DNA of 64,000 nt, taken from Sinorhizobium garamanticum. Lineage in GTDB: Bacteria; Pseudomonadota; Alphaproteobacteria; Rhizobiales; Rhizobiaceae. The notes under the pieces are model-generated. The model did no database searches and was not told the DNA's origin. It saw only the letters and a list, made by a program, of their open reading frames with translations. Position 1 is the first letter of the stretch, and the number at the start of each line of letters is the position of its first letter. Both the position numbers and the translations under genes were made by a program. The DNA is taken from assembly GCF_029892065.1 (NCBI RefSeq), contig NZ_CP120373.1, positions 3,479,001 to 3,543,000 of the forward strand. Direction: 5' to 3'. Of this stretch, positions 17,465-26,155 are shown piece after piece.

Positions 17465-18334
17465 ATGACGAAAACTCCATTTCAGGTGTCTCGCTGGAAA
17501 TTGGCGCACGGGCGCAGTCTCGAACTAGGGCCGCGTGGCGTTTTGATGGCGATCATCAATGTCACGCCGGATTCGTTCTCCGACGGCGGGCGTTTCATCG
17601 ATGCCGCTGCGGCCGTGACTGCCGGTCGGCATGCGCTGGAGCAGGGCGCGGAAATCCTCGATGTCGGTGGCGAATCCACCCGCCCGGACGCCGAGCCGGT
17701 GACGGCCGAGGAGGAGCAGGCGCGCATCCTTCCGGTGATCGCCGGGCTTGCTCGCGAAACCGATGCGATCATTTCCGTCGACACCTACCGCGCCGAAACG
17801 GCGCGGCTCGCCGTCGAAGCCGGCGCCCACATCGTCAATGACGTGCACGGGTTGCAGCGCGAGCCGGCGATCGCGGATGTCGCGGCGGCAACGGGAGCAG
17901 GGCTCTGCATCATGCACACGGGCCGCGACAGGCAGAAACTTGATGATGTCGTCGAAGATCAGTTTCATTTTCTCGATCGATCGCTTGAGATCGCAGCCAG
18001 GGCCGGTGTCGCGCGGGAAAGAATCGTACTCGATCCGGGTTTCGGATTTGCCAAGGATGCCGATGAAAATCTCGAACTGATGGCACGCTTCAGCGAGTTG
18101 CACCGCTTCGGCTTGCCGATCCTGGTCGGAACGTCGCGCAAGCGTTTCATCGGCGCGGTCACGGGGCGAGATGCACCGGCGCGTGACGTCGGGACGGCGG
18201 CGACGACCGCGCTTCTCAGGGCCGCAGGCGCTGCGATATTTCGGGTGCATGATGTCGCAATCAACAGGGATGCACTGGTAATGGCAGATGCTATGCTGGC
18301 CGCAAAGAACAGCCGACGGGATATGAAGCCATGA
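17465..18334 (+). CDS. folP: Dihydropteroate synthase
   Basis: A 289-residue TIM-barrel enzyme that joins p-aminobenzoate to 6-hydroxymethyl-dihydropterin pyrophosphate in folate synthesis; the sulfonamide target. Signatures: MAIINVTPDSFSDGG near residue 29, GGESTRPDA, HIVNDVHG, DPGFGFAKD and GTSRKRFIG. The 4-base ATGA overlap with folB and the following folK make a compact folate operon. The start at 17465 gives a normal N-terminus; the frame is open 18 codons further upstream. Confidence 0.95.
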   Translation: MTKTPFQVSRWKLAHGRSLELGPRGVLMAIINVTPDSFSDGGRFIDAAAAVTAGRHALEQGAEILDVGGESTRPDAEPVTAEEEQARILPVIAGLARETDAIISVDTYRAETARLAVEAGAHIVNDVHGLQREPAIADVAAATGAGLCIMHTGRDRQKLDDVVEDQFHFLDRSLEIAARAGVARERIVLDPGFGFAKDADENLELMARFSELHRFGLPILVGTSRKRFIGAVTGRDAPARDVGTAATTALLRAAGAAIFRVHDVAINRDALVMADAMLAAKNSRRDMKP

Positions 18335-18702
18335 CTGCGACCTACATTATCACCTTGAAGAATTGCGCTTTCTTTGCCCGCCACGGCGTGCTCGATGAGG
18401 AGGAGTTTCTCGGGCAGCGCTTCTTCGTTGATGCCGAGCTCGAGGTCGAGCAGGGCACGGCGCTCGCGGAGGATTGCATCGACGACACCGTGCATTACGG
18501 CATTGCCTTTGCGGAAATTGAGAGAATCGTCACCGGTCGCCGGCGCTACCTGATCGAAGCGCTGGCGCTTGAGGTTGCAAAGACCCTTTGCGCCCGCTTC
18601 CGGCAAATACGGCGCGCGAAGGTTTCCATCCGCAAGCCGAACGCGCCGGTCCCGGGCGTGCTGGATTATGTGGAAGTCACGGTCGAGCATGTCGCAGAAT
18701 AG
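18331..18702 (+). CDS. folB: Dihydroneopterin aldolase
   Basis: A 123-residue enzyme that cleaves 7,8-dihydroneopterin to 6-hydroxymethyl-dihydropterin and glycolaldehyde. Family signatures are NCAFFARHGVLDEEEFLGQRFFVD near the N-terminus, DDTVHYG and the C-terminal SIRKPNAPVPG. The start overlaps the folP stop by 4 bases and the end overlaps folK by 14, indicating translational coupling. Confidence 0.95.
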   Translation: MTATYIITLKNCAFFARHGVLDEEEFLGQRFFVDAELEVEQGTALAEDCIDDTVHYGIAFAEIERIVTGRRRYLIEALALEVAKTLCARFRQIRRAKVSIRKPNAPVPGVLDYVEVTVEHVAE

Positions 18703-19213
18703 GGCCTGGCGGCGCGCGACGCTCGGTCTCGGCGGCAATCTCGGTGATCCGCCGCGGGCGATGGCGGAGGCGTTGCGCGCACTCGACGAAAGACCGGATT
18801 GCAAAATCAACGCTGTGTCACGGCTCTACCGAACACCACCATGGGGCAAGACCGATCAGGCCTGGTTCTTCAACGCCTGCGCTGAGGTAGAAACCACGCT
18901 CGATCCCGAGGCGCTGCTCGACACCTGCCTTGATATTGAGCGGGCTATGAAGCGCATTCGCAAGGAGCGCTGGGGGCCGCGCACGATCGACATCGATCTG
19001 CTGACCTTCGACGGAGTGAGCTCAGCGAGCGAAAAACTGGAACTGCCACATCCACGCATGACGGTGCGAGGTTTCGTGCTGATGCCGCTTGCCGACTTCG
19101 CGGCCGACCTTTGCATAGAAGGGCGTACTGTCCGCGAATGGTTGAAAGATGCCGATGTGACTGGAATTGAGGTGGCGGATGGCGACGCCGATTGGTGGCG
19201 CAGGCGTAGCTGA
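18689..19213 (+). CDS. folK: 6-hydroxymethyl-7,8-dihydropterin pyrophosphokinase
   Basis: A 174-residue kinase that transfers pyrophosphate from ATP to hydroxymethyl-dihydropterin, making the FolP substrate. LGLGGNLGDP at the N-terminus, RLYRTPPWGKTDQAWFFNACAEVET, the signature RKERWGPRTIDIDLLTFDG and LPHPRMTVRGFVLMPLAD are all present. ATG at 18689 lies inside the folB end; the longer frame upstream is a shadow of folB. Last gene of folP-folB-folK. Confidence 0.95.
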   Translation: MSQNRAWRRATLGLGGNLGDPPRAMAEALRALDERPDCKINAVSRLYRTPPWGKTDQAWFFNACAEVETTLDPEALLDTCLDIERAMKRIRKERWGPRTIDIDLLTFDGVSSASEKLELPHPRMTVRGFVLMPLADFAADLCIEGRTVREWLKDADVTGIEVADGDADWWRRRS

Positions 19214-19236
19214 ACGCTGGTAATGCCTTGCGGAAC

Positions 19237-19255
19237 GCCCGGCGCCGAGCCGGGC
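19237..19255. terminator. GC hairpin between convergent genes
   Basis: GCCCGGC (19237-19243) and GCCGGGC (19249-19255) with loop GCCGA lie between the folK stop and the convergent gene ending at 19277. No T-run on either side, so termination is only possible. Confidence 0.4.
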
Positions 19256-19276
19256 TGATCAAATCGTCTTCCGTCG

Positions 19277-19828
19277 CTACTTGATCGAGCCGACGGCGAT
19301 ATCGTCCATTTGCCGGTTGAGGTTGACGCCGATGACCGGGATCATCGTCTCCTCGACCTTGACGGAGATCGTGATGTTCATGGTCTCCGCGTCCTGGAGA
19401 CGGGCTATCATCGCGCCATTGAGCTGCTTGCGGTTGATTCCGACGACGACCTTGTCCTTGGCAACATTGCCCGAGACGACATCGAGCCCCTTGCCGTCGG
19501 CGCCATCGAGAAACTTGCCCGTATAGCTGTTACCCTTCTGCGTGATCATGGCGGACATCGGCTGCTTGAAGACGCCGACCCGGCAGAAACCGTCGAGTTT
19601 GATGCCGGCGTCTGCACCCGATGTCGGTTCGCCGGTGAGATCGCAGGTAAACTTCGTGCCTTTGTATTTGCCGGCGACGATCTCGCCGGGGCCTTTCCAC
19701 TGGCCGGCTACCCTCTCGAAAAAAGCCTTGTCGCGGGCGCCGGACGACGCCGGCGTCGCCAAGCCGACAGTGGCAGCAAGCGCAAAAGCGGCAACGCCGC
19801 GAACGATCAAAGAAGGGCGCGAGAACAT
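19277..19828 (-). CDS. Conserved secreted hypothetical protein
   Basis: A 183-residue protein with a signal peptide (MFSRPSLIVRGVAAFALAATVGLATPASSGA). The mature part (VAGQWKGPGEIVAGKYKGTKFTCDLTG, then a beta-rich region ending MNITISVKVEETMIPVIGVNL) looks like a small periplasmic beta-barrel or lipocalin-like fold, but I do not recognise a named family. Two Cys (FTCDL, GFCRVG) may pair. It is monocistronic and convergent with folK. ATG at 19828 rather than 19849 because it begins the signal peptide. Confidence 0.65.
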   Translation of the reverse strand: MFSRPSLIVRGVAAFALAATVGLATPASSGARDKAFFERVAGQWKGPGEIVAGKYKGTKFTCDLTGEPTSGADAGIKLDGFCRVGVFKQPMSAMITQKGNSYTGKFLDGADGKGLDVVSGNVAKDKVVVGINRKQLNGAMIARLQDAETMNITISVKVEETMIPVIGVNLNRQMDDIAVGSIK

Positions 19829-20063
19829 GATCGATCCTTGATGGGTCAACGTCCGAAACTGGCAACCACATTTGCGCTGAAATGGTTAATGGACGGTTTC
19901 TTTATTGCTCATATACATGGCAGTTCCCGTGAACATCGCCCCACGAAGAAGTGCCGCTTACGCGGCTCACACAAACCTCACCGCGCGGCGAGCGGCGCCG
20001 ACGTGTTTTTGAAACTCCATTGCCGCCTGTTACGTCATTGTCATATCGCGGGAGGTCTCGGAC

Positions 20064-20924
20064 ATGGCGACGGCGATAGACAAAAAGAGGCATGACATTC
20101 ACTTGCAACGGACGACGATTCGTCGGCATGGCCTCATGACGCGGGTCACGCACTGGACATGGGCGGTCGCACTGTTTTTCCTGCTCCTCAGCGGCTTGCA
20201 GATCTTCAATGCCCACCCATCGCTTTATATCGGCGAGCAATCCGGCTTTGCATTCGACAACAGCGTGTTGTCGATCCGCGCGATCAAGGGAGCCGACGGC
20301 AACGCCGAAGGTCTGACGACGTTGTTCGGTCGAAGCATCGACACGACCGGCCTGTTCGGTGTCAGTGGACCGGAGGACAGCCGCGCGTACCAGGCGTTCC
20401 CGGGCTGGCTGACCGTGCCCTCCTATCACGATCTTGCGACAGGCAGGGTCGTCCACTTCTTCTTCGCCTGGCTGTTCGCGGCGACGTTCATCTCATGGTT
20501 TGCCGCGAGCCTGATCAACGGCCATCTGCGGCGCGATATCCTGCCGACCTTCTCGGATATTCGCGGCCTGCCGGGCAGTTTCGTCGATCATTTGCGGTTC
20601 CGTTTCCATAGTGGCCACTCCTACAACGGTCTACAGAAAATCTCCTATGCGATTGTTCTTCTGGTGCTTTTCCCGCTGATGATCCTGACGGGACTGACGA
20701 TGTCACCGGGAATGAACGCCGCCGTGCCCTGGCTCACGGAGATCTTCGGCGGCCGCCAGACGGCGCGCACCATCCATTTTGCAGTCATGCTGCTGCTCGT
20801 GGGCTTCTTTGCCATCCACATCTTCATGGTCTTTGCCGCCGGACCGATCAACGAGATGCGCTCAATGGTGACCGGGCGGTACCGAATCGACCGGGAGGTA
20901 GCCGAGGGAGGACCCGAACGATGA
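20064..20924 (+). CDS. Cytochrome b561-type membrane subunit for a molybdoenzyme
   Basis: A 286-residue membrane protein with about four hydrophobic spans (20-215 and beyond). Candidate haem b ligands are the His residues in GLMTRVTHWTWA, GRVVHFFFAWLF and HFAVMLLLVGFFAIHIFMVF. It belongs with cytochrome b/b6-like anchors of formate dehydrogenase, hydrogenase and thiosulfate reductase type. The next gene, a molybdopterin oxidoreductase, overlaps it by 4 bases (ATGA), so this is most likely its quinone-linked electron donor or acceptor. Confidence 0.85.
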   Translation: MATAIDKKRHDIHLQRTTIRRHGLMTRVTHWTWAVALFFLLLSGLQIFNAHPSLYIGEQSGFAFDNSVLSIRAIKGADGNAEGLTTLFGRSIDTTGLFGVSGPEDSRAYQAFPGWLTVPSYHDLATGRVVHFFFAWLFAATFISWFAASLINGHLRRDILPTFSDIRGLPGSFVDHLRFRFHSGHSYNGLQKISYAIVLLVLFPLMILTGLTMSPGMNAAVPWLTEIFGGRQTARTIHFAVMLLLVGFFAIHIFMVFAAGPINEMRSMVTGRYRIDREVAEGGPER

Positions 20925-21712
20925 GCCGGATCATCATCAACCGTAGGCGGCTTTTGACCGCGGCGGGTGTCGCAGCCTCGACGTTGCCCCTTGCTGGATG
21001 CGATGCGTTGGACGGCATGCTGTCGAGCGGGGCGACCGCACGTGATGCGATGGCCAAGGCGAATGGCCTAACCTATCGCGTCCAGCGCTTCCTGATCGGC
21101 GCCGACAGTCTGGCAAAAGAATTTTCGGAGAGCGAGATCCGCCAGGGGCAAAGGCCGAACGGCTCCACCGACCCGACCGACGCCACATACATCGCGCTTC
21201 GGGATGCCGGCTTCGCCGGCTACCGTTTGGACGTCGGCGGGCTTGTCGACCGGCCGCTGAGGCTTTCGCTCGACGAGTTGCGCAACATGCCGTCACGCAC
21301 GCAGATCACCCGCCACGATTGCGTCGAAGGCTGGAGTTGCATCGCCAAGTGGACGGGTGTCCCGCTCGCTGCCGTTCTGGACGAAGCGGGCGCGAAGCCG
21401 GAGGCACGCTACGTGGTATTTCGATGCTTCGACACGATGAATCTCGGCCTCTCCGGGGACGTCGCCTATTACGAGTCGATCGACATGCTGGATGCCCGCC
21501 ATCCGCAGACGATCCTGGCCTATGGCTTGAACGAAGAACCTCTCCCGGTCGAGAATGGCGCCCCCTTGCGTGTGCGGGTCGAGCGTCAGCTCGGATACAA
21601 AATGGCGAAATACATTCGCTCGATCGAGCTCGCCTCCGACCTCGCACCGTACGGCCAGGGGAAGGGCGGTTTCTGGGAGGACCTCGGCTACGACTGGTAT
21701 GCGGGCATATAG
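20921..21712 (+). CDS. Molybdopterin-dependent oxidoreductase, sulfite-oxidase fold, predicted Tat lipoprotein
   Basis: A 263-residue enzyme with the Mo-cofactor domain of the sulfite oxidase/YedY class. The Mo-ligand Cys is residue 134 in TRHDCVEGWSCIAKWTGVPL. The N-terminus NRRRLLTAAGVAASTLPLAGC couples a twin-arginine-like run to a lipobox Cys, suggesting Tat export as a folded, lipid-anchored protein. It is co-transcribed with the cytochrome b gene upstream. The organisation resembles MsrP/MsrQ (YedY/YedZ), but the cytochrome is not YedZ-like in its N-terminal features and the protein is shorter than MsrP, so the substrate is open. Confidence 0.85.
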   Translation: MSRIIINRRRLLTAAGVAASTLPLAGCDALDGMLSSGATARDAMAKANGLTYRVQRFLIGADSLAKEFSESEIRQGQRPNGSTDPTDATYIALRDAGFAGYRLDVGGLVDRPLRLSLDELRNMPSRTQITRHDCVEGWSCIAKWTGVPLAAVLDEAGAKPEARYVVFRCFDTMNLGLSGDVAYYESIDMLDARHPQTILAYGLNEEPLPVENGAPLRVRVERQLGYKMAKYIRSIELASDLAPYGQGKGGFWEDLGYDWYAGI

Positions 21713-21713
21713 G

Positions 21714-21812
21714 AGCAATTCCAGGAAAAGTGTGAAACGGCTTTCCGTTCGGAATTGCGTGGTTTCAAAGAGTTAGGTTTCACTGTTCCCATGAAACAAT
21801 GAAGTGATCCAG
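21714..21812 (+). repeat. Intergenic repeat family B, copy 1
   Basis: Starts AGCAATTCCAGGAAAAGTG and contains CCGTTCGGAATTGCGTGGTTTCAAAGAGTTAGGTTTCACTGTT...GAAACAATGAAGTGATCCAGC. The same ordered blocks recur at 30165-30244, downstream of cckA. AGCAATTCC/GGAATTGC are inverted arms. Confidence 0.75.
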
Positions 21813-21851
21813 CGCCCACGCGTGCACAGGCCACTAGGAGGTTAACGCCGA

Positions 21852-22928
21852 TCAGCTCTCGGGCCGATCTGCCGAACGCAACGCACCGGGCGCGAGATCG
21901 GAGAGGAAGTCCCCGATCCCCGGTCGCTTCAGCGCACGGAACGGCATGGGACGGCACAGATCCATCGCTGCTATCCCGATGCGCGCGGTCATCAGCCCGT
22001 TGATGACCCCTTCGCCAAGACGGGCGGAGAGTTTGGATGCAAGGCCGTGGCCGAGAACCTGTTGGATGAGGCTGTCGCCGGCAGCAATCGAGCCGGTGAC
22101 GGCAAGATGCGCAATGACGTCGCGCATGAGCCGCAGCATGCCGAGCGTGCCCGGGCGACCGCCGTAGAGCTCCGCCATCGCACGGATCATCCGGGCCGAT
22201 TCGTAAAGAACATAACCGAGATCGACGAGCGCGCGCGGACTTACGGCTGTCACGATCGACACGCGCTTCGAGGCGGCCAGGATCATCCGGCGCGCTTCGC
22301 GGTCAAGCGGCGTCAGCAATTCCCGCTCGGTCAATTCGAGAAGATGAGGGCCGTCGATGATCTCGCCCTCGGTTTCCGCGAGGCGCGCCCGGCCTTTTGC
22401 CGTGCGCGGATTGGCGGCCAGCAGATGGACGAGCCTCGCGGTTGCGGCGCGCGCGGTCTTGCTGCTGGCCGCAGCTTCACCGACGTCTATTTTCAATTGC
22501 TGTATCGCCGTCAGCTGCATCATGCCGAAGAGCTCGCGCACGATGACGACCAGGAAGGCGAGGGCGCCGATCGCGACGACGGCAATCGCGCCGTAGCCAA
22601 GCCAATCGGCGCGGGAAAAGAGGTCGCGAACCAGGCTATCGACCCACAATCCCAAGGCAAGCGAAAGCAGTATCCCCAGTGCGCCCACCGCCACCTTGCC
22701 GAAGGAAAGCCGACCACGACGCGGGCTTGCTTCCGGCAGGTTGAGCGCTTCGATCGCCGCAGTTGTCTCGATGAACGGGTCTTCGGCATCAGGCGTCATG
22801 ACGACCTGCTCGCTGAAGCTTGCCGGCGCGCGTCGTTGTTGTTGTCGCTCCTTGCGTTCGGTCTGCTCGTCGGGCTCGACGGTGAAGGCGGCCGGCTTGC
22901 GCCCACGGTTTTTGAAATCGTCGCTCAT
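21852..22928 (-). CDS. ycjF: YcjF-like DUF697/TIGR01620 membrane protein
   Basis: A 358-residue protein with a hydrophilic N-terminus (1-85), two hydrophobic segments (about 88-140) and a C-terminal DUF697-type domain (VSPRALVDLGYVLYESARMIRAMAELYGGRPG). It starts inside the end of the ycjX-like gene (ATGA overlap), and the YcjX-YcjF pairing is conserved across proteobacteria; in E. coli the pair is part of the phage-shock regulon. Its biochemical role is unknown. Confidence 0.85.
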   Translation of the reverse strand: MSDDFKNRGRKPAAFTVEPDEQTERKERQQQRRAPASFSEQVVMTPDAEDPFIETTAAIEALNLPEASPRRGRLSFGKVAVGALGILLSLALGLWVDSLVRDLFSRADWLGYGAIAVVAIGALAFLVVIVRELFGMMQLTAIQQLKIDVGEAAASSKTARAATARLVHLLAANPRTAKGRARLAETEGEIIDGPHLLELTERELLTPLDREARRMILAASKRVSIVTAVSPRALVDLGYVLYESARMIRAMAELYGGRPGTLGMLRLMRDVIAHLAVTGSIAAGDSLIQQVLGHGLASKLSARLGEGVINGLMTARIGIAAMDLCRPMPFRALKRPGIGDFLSDLAPGALRSADRPES

Positions 22929-24418
22929 GCCAGGCGATCTCCGAGCAGGAACTGCATTGCACGGTCAAGCCGGATATGTGGTACCGAGAGTTTCAATCCG
23001 CCGCGCGTCTCTTCCAGATGCGGTGGGCGGAAGCGCACGAAGTTCAGCTCAGGCATCGCGCGCTCCGCTTCCGCGGGTTTCGAGGCCTTATGCCCGTCCG
23101 CTGGCTCAAAAAGAACTTCAGGATCTTCCGGTAAATCACCGGGAAATATCGCTGTCTTTCTTTCTCCGTCGAATACTTCGCCATTTATCCGCTCGCCGGC
23201 AATGGGGGTGCCGACGATCACCGGAAGCGTGTGGCCGTCGTGGTTCACCGTCGCCTCGCGCGTCGCGCGGACGGATGCAAGCGCCATCACTTCAAGACCT
23301 GCGCCGCTCATGCCGATCCGTTCAGCCGCGCGGCTGACGAGCCGGGCGGTAATGCGTTCGAGCCGGTCGTGGCTCTCGTGGTGCAGGTGGTCGGCCTTGG
23401 TCGCGGCGATCAGGACCCGATCTATGCGGCGTGTGAACAGGGACGAAAGCCAGGAATTGGTGCCGGGCCGGAAGCAGGCGAGCACGTCGGCGAGTGCCTG
23501 TTCCAGATCACTCAGCGCTTCCTGCCCGCGGTTGATCGCCTGCAAGGCGTCGACAAGCACGATCTGGCGGTCGAGACGGGCGAAGTGCTCGCGGAAGAAA
23601 GGGCTTACGACGTGGGTCTTGTAGGCCTCGTACCGGCGCTCCATCATCGCCCAGAGCGATCCTTTCGGCGCGCGGCCCTCAGGCAGGTCCGGAAGCGGCG
23701 AGAAGGTCAGCGCCGGCGAACCCTCGAGGTCTCCGGGCATCAAGAAGCGGCCGGGCGGCAGCGTCGAGAGGGATCGGTGGTCGGCCTTGCAGGCTTGGAG
23801 ATAGGCGGTGAAGCTTTCGGCAAGCCGCCGGGCGCTGCCCTCGTCCGCCGCGGCAGTCGCGCCGCTCACTGATGCAAGCGCCAGCCATTCGCGCGAAAGG
23901 CCTGCGCGTGTGCCGGTGTGCGCGCGCCGCACCGTGCTCTCGCTGAACTGCCGAAAATCCTGCGCAAGCAGGGGCAGGTCGAGCAACCATTCCCCCGGAT
24001 AGTCGACGATGTCTATCGACAGCCGCCCGGCCGAAAACATCCGGTTCCAGCCGCTGGCGCTTTCATAGTCGAGCGTGACGCGCAGCTGCGAAATCGCCCT
24101 CGTCGAATCCGGCCAGACCCGATCTCTCACGAGGGCGGCGATATGATCCTCGTATTGGAAGCGCGGCACCGCATCGTCGGGTTGCGGCTCAAGCCGGACC
24201 TTCGAGACCCGCCCGGATCGAATGGGTTCGAACACCGGCAGGCGGCCGCCATTCAGCAAATTATGGACGAGCGAGGAAATGAAAACGGTCTTGCCGGCAC
24301 GCGACAGGCCGGTGACTCCGAGCCGGACGGCGGGATTGACGAGCCCGGATGCGCGATCGGCAAGATTGTCCAGCGCAATCAGGGCATCATCTTTGAAGCT
24401 GCTCAAAATGGGCGCCAA
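22925..24418 (-). CDS. ycjX: YcjX-like GTP-binding protein
   Basis: A 497-residue YcjX/DUF463 family protein. The P-loop GLSRAGKT is at residues 37-44, followed by FISSLVHNLLNGGRLP, and IVDYPGEWLLDLPLL fits the G3/Walker B region; ATKADHL looks like a base-recognition element. The start codon is TTG at 24418. It is followed with a 4-base overlap by ycjF, with which it probably acts at the membrane in envelope stress. Confidence 0.88.
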   Translation of the reverse strand: MAPILSSFKDDALIALDNLADRASGLVNPAVRLGVTGLSRAGKTVFISSLVHNLLNGGRLPVFEPIRSGRVSKVRLEPQPDDAVPRFQYEDHIAALVRDRVWPDSTRAISQLRVTLDYESASGWNRMFSAGRLSIDIVDYPGEWLLDLPLLAQDFRQFSESTVRRAHTGTRAGLSREWLALASVSGATAAADEGSARRLAESFTAYLQACKADHRSLSTLPPGRFLMPGDLEGSPALTFSPLPDLPEGRAPKGSLWAMMERRYEAYKTHVVSPFFREHFARLDRQIVLVDALQAINRGQEALSDLEQALADVLACFRPGTNSWLSSLFTRRIDRVLIAATKADHLHHESHDRLERITARLVSRAAERIGMSGAGLEVMALASVRATREATVNHDGHTLPVIVGTPIAGERINGEVFDGERKTAIFPGDLPEDPEVLFEPADGHKASKPAEAERAMPELNFVRFRPPHLEETRGGLKLSVPHIRLDRAMQFLLGDRLA

Positions 24419-24580
24419 GTCTGTCCGTTCCTCGGGATTGATTTCGTCGATATGAGAATCGTCTGCTTACCTGCAGCCATTAAAGACGCCGCGCACATGC
24501 TTTGGCCGTGGTGCGATATAGGAAATCTTTCCGCCACTGCAACGACATAGCAGGACTTTCGGTTGGCAGGCAGGATTTCG

Positions 24581-25117
24581 TTACGATTTTCCCGTCTCCT
24601 CCGGCACGGATAGCAACAGCGTCGAAAGTCTTGCCAACCATCTGGCGCCGGCGCTCGGGGGTGCCGAAAAGTCGATGACTGCCAACGCGGCCGGAGGATA
24701 GCCGTCCGCGAGAACCCTATCGGCAGCTTCATTGCCGATGAGTCGACGAAACAACTCCTCGATCATCGGATTGTGACCGATGAGCATCAGTGAGGCCAGG
24801 CTGGAATTTGCTTCGAGAAGCTCGGCGTAGACGTTCATCGATCCCGTATAGAGCGCATCGATGTAACGAAGATCTATGTCTTCTCCGAGCGTGCGACGGA
24901 ACGGTTCGGCGGTCTGGCGACAACGGACCGCGGTCGAGCACAGGATCAGGTCCGGTCGAATGCCATGGTCGGCAGCACTCTGGGCGATCAGTTCCGCCTC
25001 GGCATAGCCGGTATCGTCAAGCGTGCGGTCGAAATCCCGCTGACCTGGCAGCGCCCAGCCCGAACGGGCGTGGCGGAGTAGGAAGAGGCGAAATGCCGGG
25101 GCGACGCTGTCTTGCAT
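24581..25117 (-). CDS. SixA-like histidine phosphatase
   Basis: A 178-residue histidine phosphatase. LLRHARSGW has the catalytic His at 16 in the RHx motif; DLILCSTAVRCRQTA and LIGHNPMIEEL supply the second Arg and the second catalytic His. Size and order match SixA, which in E. coli removes phosphate from phosphohistidine proteins. It is monocistronic. Substrate unproven; small-molecule phosphatase activity is possible. Confidence 0.82.
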   Translation of the reverse strand: MQDSVAPAFRLFLLRHARSGWALPGQRDFDRTLDDTGYAEAELIAQSAADHGIRPDLILCSTAVRCRQTAEPFRRTLGEDIDLRYIDALYTGSMNVYAELLEANSSLASLMLIGHNPMIEELFRRLIGNEAADRVLADGYPPAALAVIDFSAPPSAGARWLARLSTLLLSVPEETGKS

Positions 25118-25619
25118 GTATCGTCCGGGGGGCGCTCAAGTCGCCCGAAGGTTGGAGTCATCTGTCTACTGTCTGTTCCCTTAAATCACAGCCGATCTGA
25201 AGTTAAGAACATGCAGCAATTCAAAGCCCTATAGCGCTGCGCGTCTGATCAGACGCGCAGCGCTATAGGCCGGATCCAGTCGCGAGTCCGGCAGGATGGG
25301 TACCTTGTCCCGCTGCCGCAGCAAAGATCAAGCCGTCGGCATACGTTTTCCGCGGAACCCAGGCTTCTTGAATTGACGCTCAAGGCACACCAGATGTCGC
25401 AATCTGAAATGCTGCCGGCGTCGGCCGGCGGTTTGCAGGTAAACCGGCCGACCGCAATCGGCGATCAAGACTTCGTGTGTAATTTTGATGAAATATTCGT
25501 CAGTTAGCCTGAAATGCAAGCATTGCTAAAATGCGGTTGAGTGTCTGGCACAAGGCTTGAATCGGAGCTTCCATAGGTCTATACACCGCCGCAATGAGAT
25601 GTTCTTCAGGAGAATCGCG
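25118..25619. other. Intergenic region upstream of dksA
   Basis: About 500 bases without a supported gene. It holds repeat family A copy 5 (25176-25269), including a perfect 42-bp palindrome, then about 350 bases that should contain the dksA promoter. Confidence 0.5.
25176..25269 (-). repeat. Intergenic repeat family A, copy 5, with a perfect 42-bp palindrome
   Basis: TTCCCTTAAATCACAGCCGATCTGAAGTTAAGAACATGCAGCAATTCAAAG leads into a perfect palindrome at 25228-25269, with 21-base arms (CCTATAGCGCTGCGCGTCTGA) meeting without a loop. Outer and inner arms correspond to the CTACAGCG and GCGCGTCT modules of other copies. Confidence 0.8.
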
Positions 25620-26039
25620 TTGAGTGAGAAGATCGATCTTAGTACCTTTGTTCTCTCCGAGGACGAGGAATTTATGAATGCCAACCACCGGGCGTATTTT
25701 CGTGCAAAGTTGAATGCCTGGAAAAATGATATCCTTCGCGAGGCCCGCGAGACACTGGACCACTTGGCAGAGGAGAGCGCCAACCATCCGGATCTCGCGG
25801 ACCGAGCTTCTTCCGAAACAGACCGGGCCATCGAATTGCGCGCCCGGGACCGGCAACGGAAACTGATCGCCAAGATCGATGCTGCATTGCAGCGGCTTGA
25901 CGAAGGAACCTACGGTTACTGCGAGGAAACGGGCGAACCGATCGGTTTGAAGCGTCTGGACGCCCGGCCGATTGCAACCCTCTCGATCGAGGCGCAGGAG
26001 CGTCACGAACGTCGCGAGAAGGTCTATCGGGACGAATAA
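25620..26039 (+). CDS. dksA: DksA-family RNA polymerase secondary-channel regulator
   Basis: A 139-residue DksA/TraR protein starting at TTG (25620, SEKIDLSTFVLSEDEEFM) with AGGAGA 6 bases upstream (25608-25613). The coiled coil spans about 35-95; ETDRAI keeps the Asp and Ala that in E. coli DksA sit at the coiled-coil tip and act near the polymerase active site. The C-terminal zinc-finger region (YGYCEETGEPIGLKRLDARPIATLS) keeps only Cys101 of the classical four, as is common in alphaproteobacterial DksA, so zinc binding is unlikely. Acts with ppGpp in the stringent response. A bidirectional terminator follows. Confidence 0.92.
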   Translation: MSEKIDLSTFVLSEDEEFMNANHRAYFRAKLNAWKNDILREARETLDHLAEESANHPDLADRASSETDRAIELRARDRQRKLIAKIDAALQRLDEGTYGYCEETGEPIGLKRLDARPIATLSIEAQERHERREKVYRDE

Positions 26040-26061
26040 CGGATACAGGTTTTCCTGATCT

Positions 26062-26094
26062 GAAAAAACGGCGCGGTTAACCGCGCCGTTTTTC
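26062..26094. terminator. Bidirectional terminator between dksA and the FliO-like gene
   Basis: AACGGCGCGGTT/AACCGCGCCGTT (26067-26090) is a perfect palindrome flanked by A-run before and TTTTT after, so it can terminate transcription from both sides. Confidence 0.9.
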
Positions 26095-26155
26095 GTTATT
26101 GGGTTGCTTGGGCCAACGTGCCTTCTGGCAATCCATGATCATCCTTCTGCCGCGC

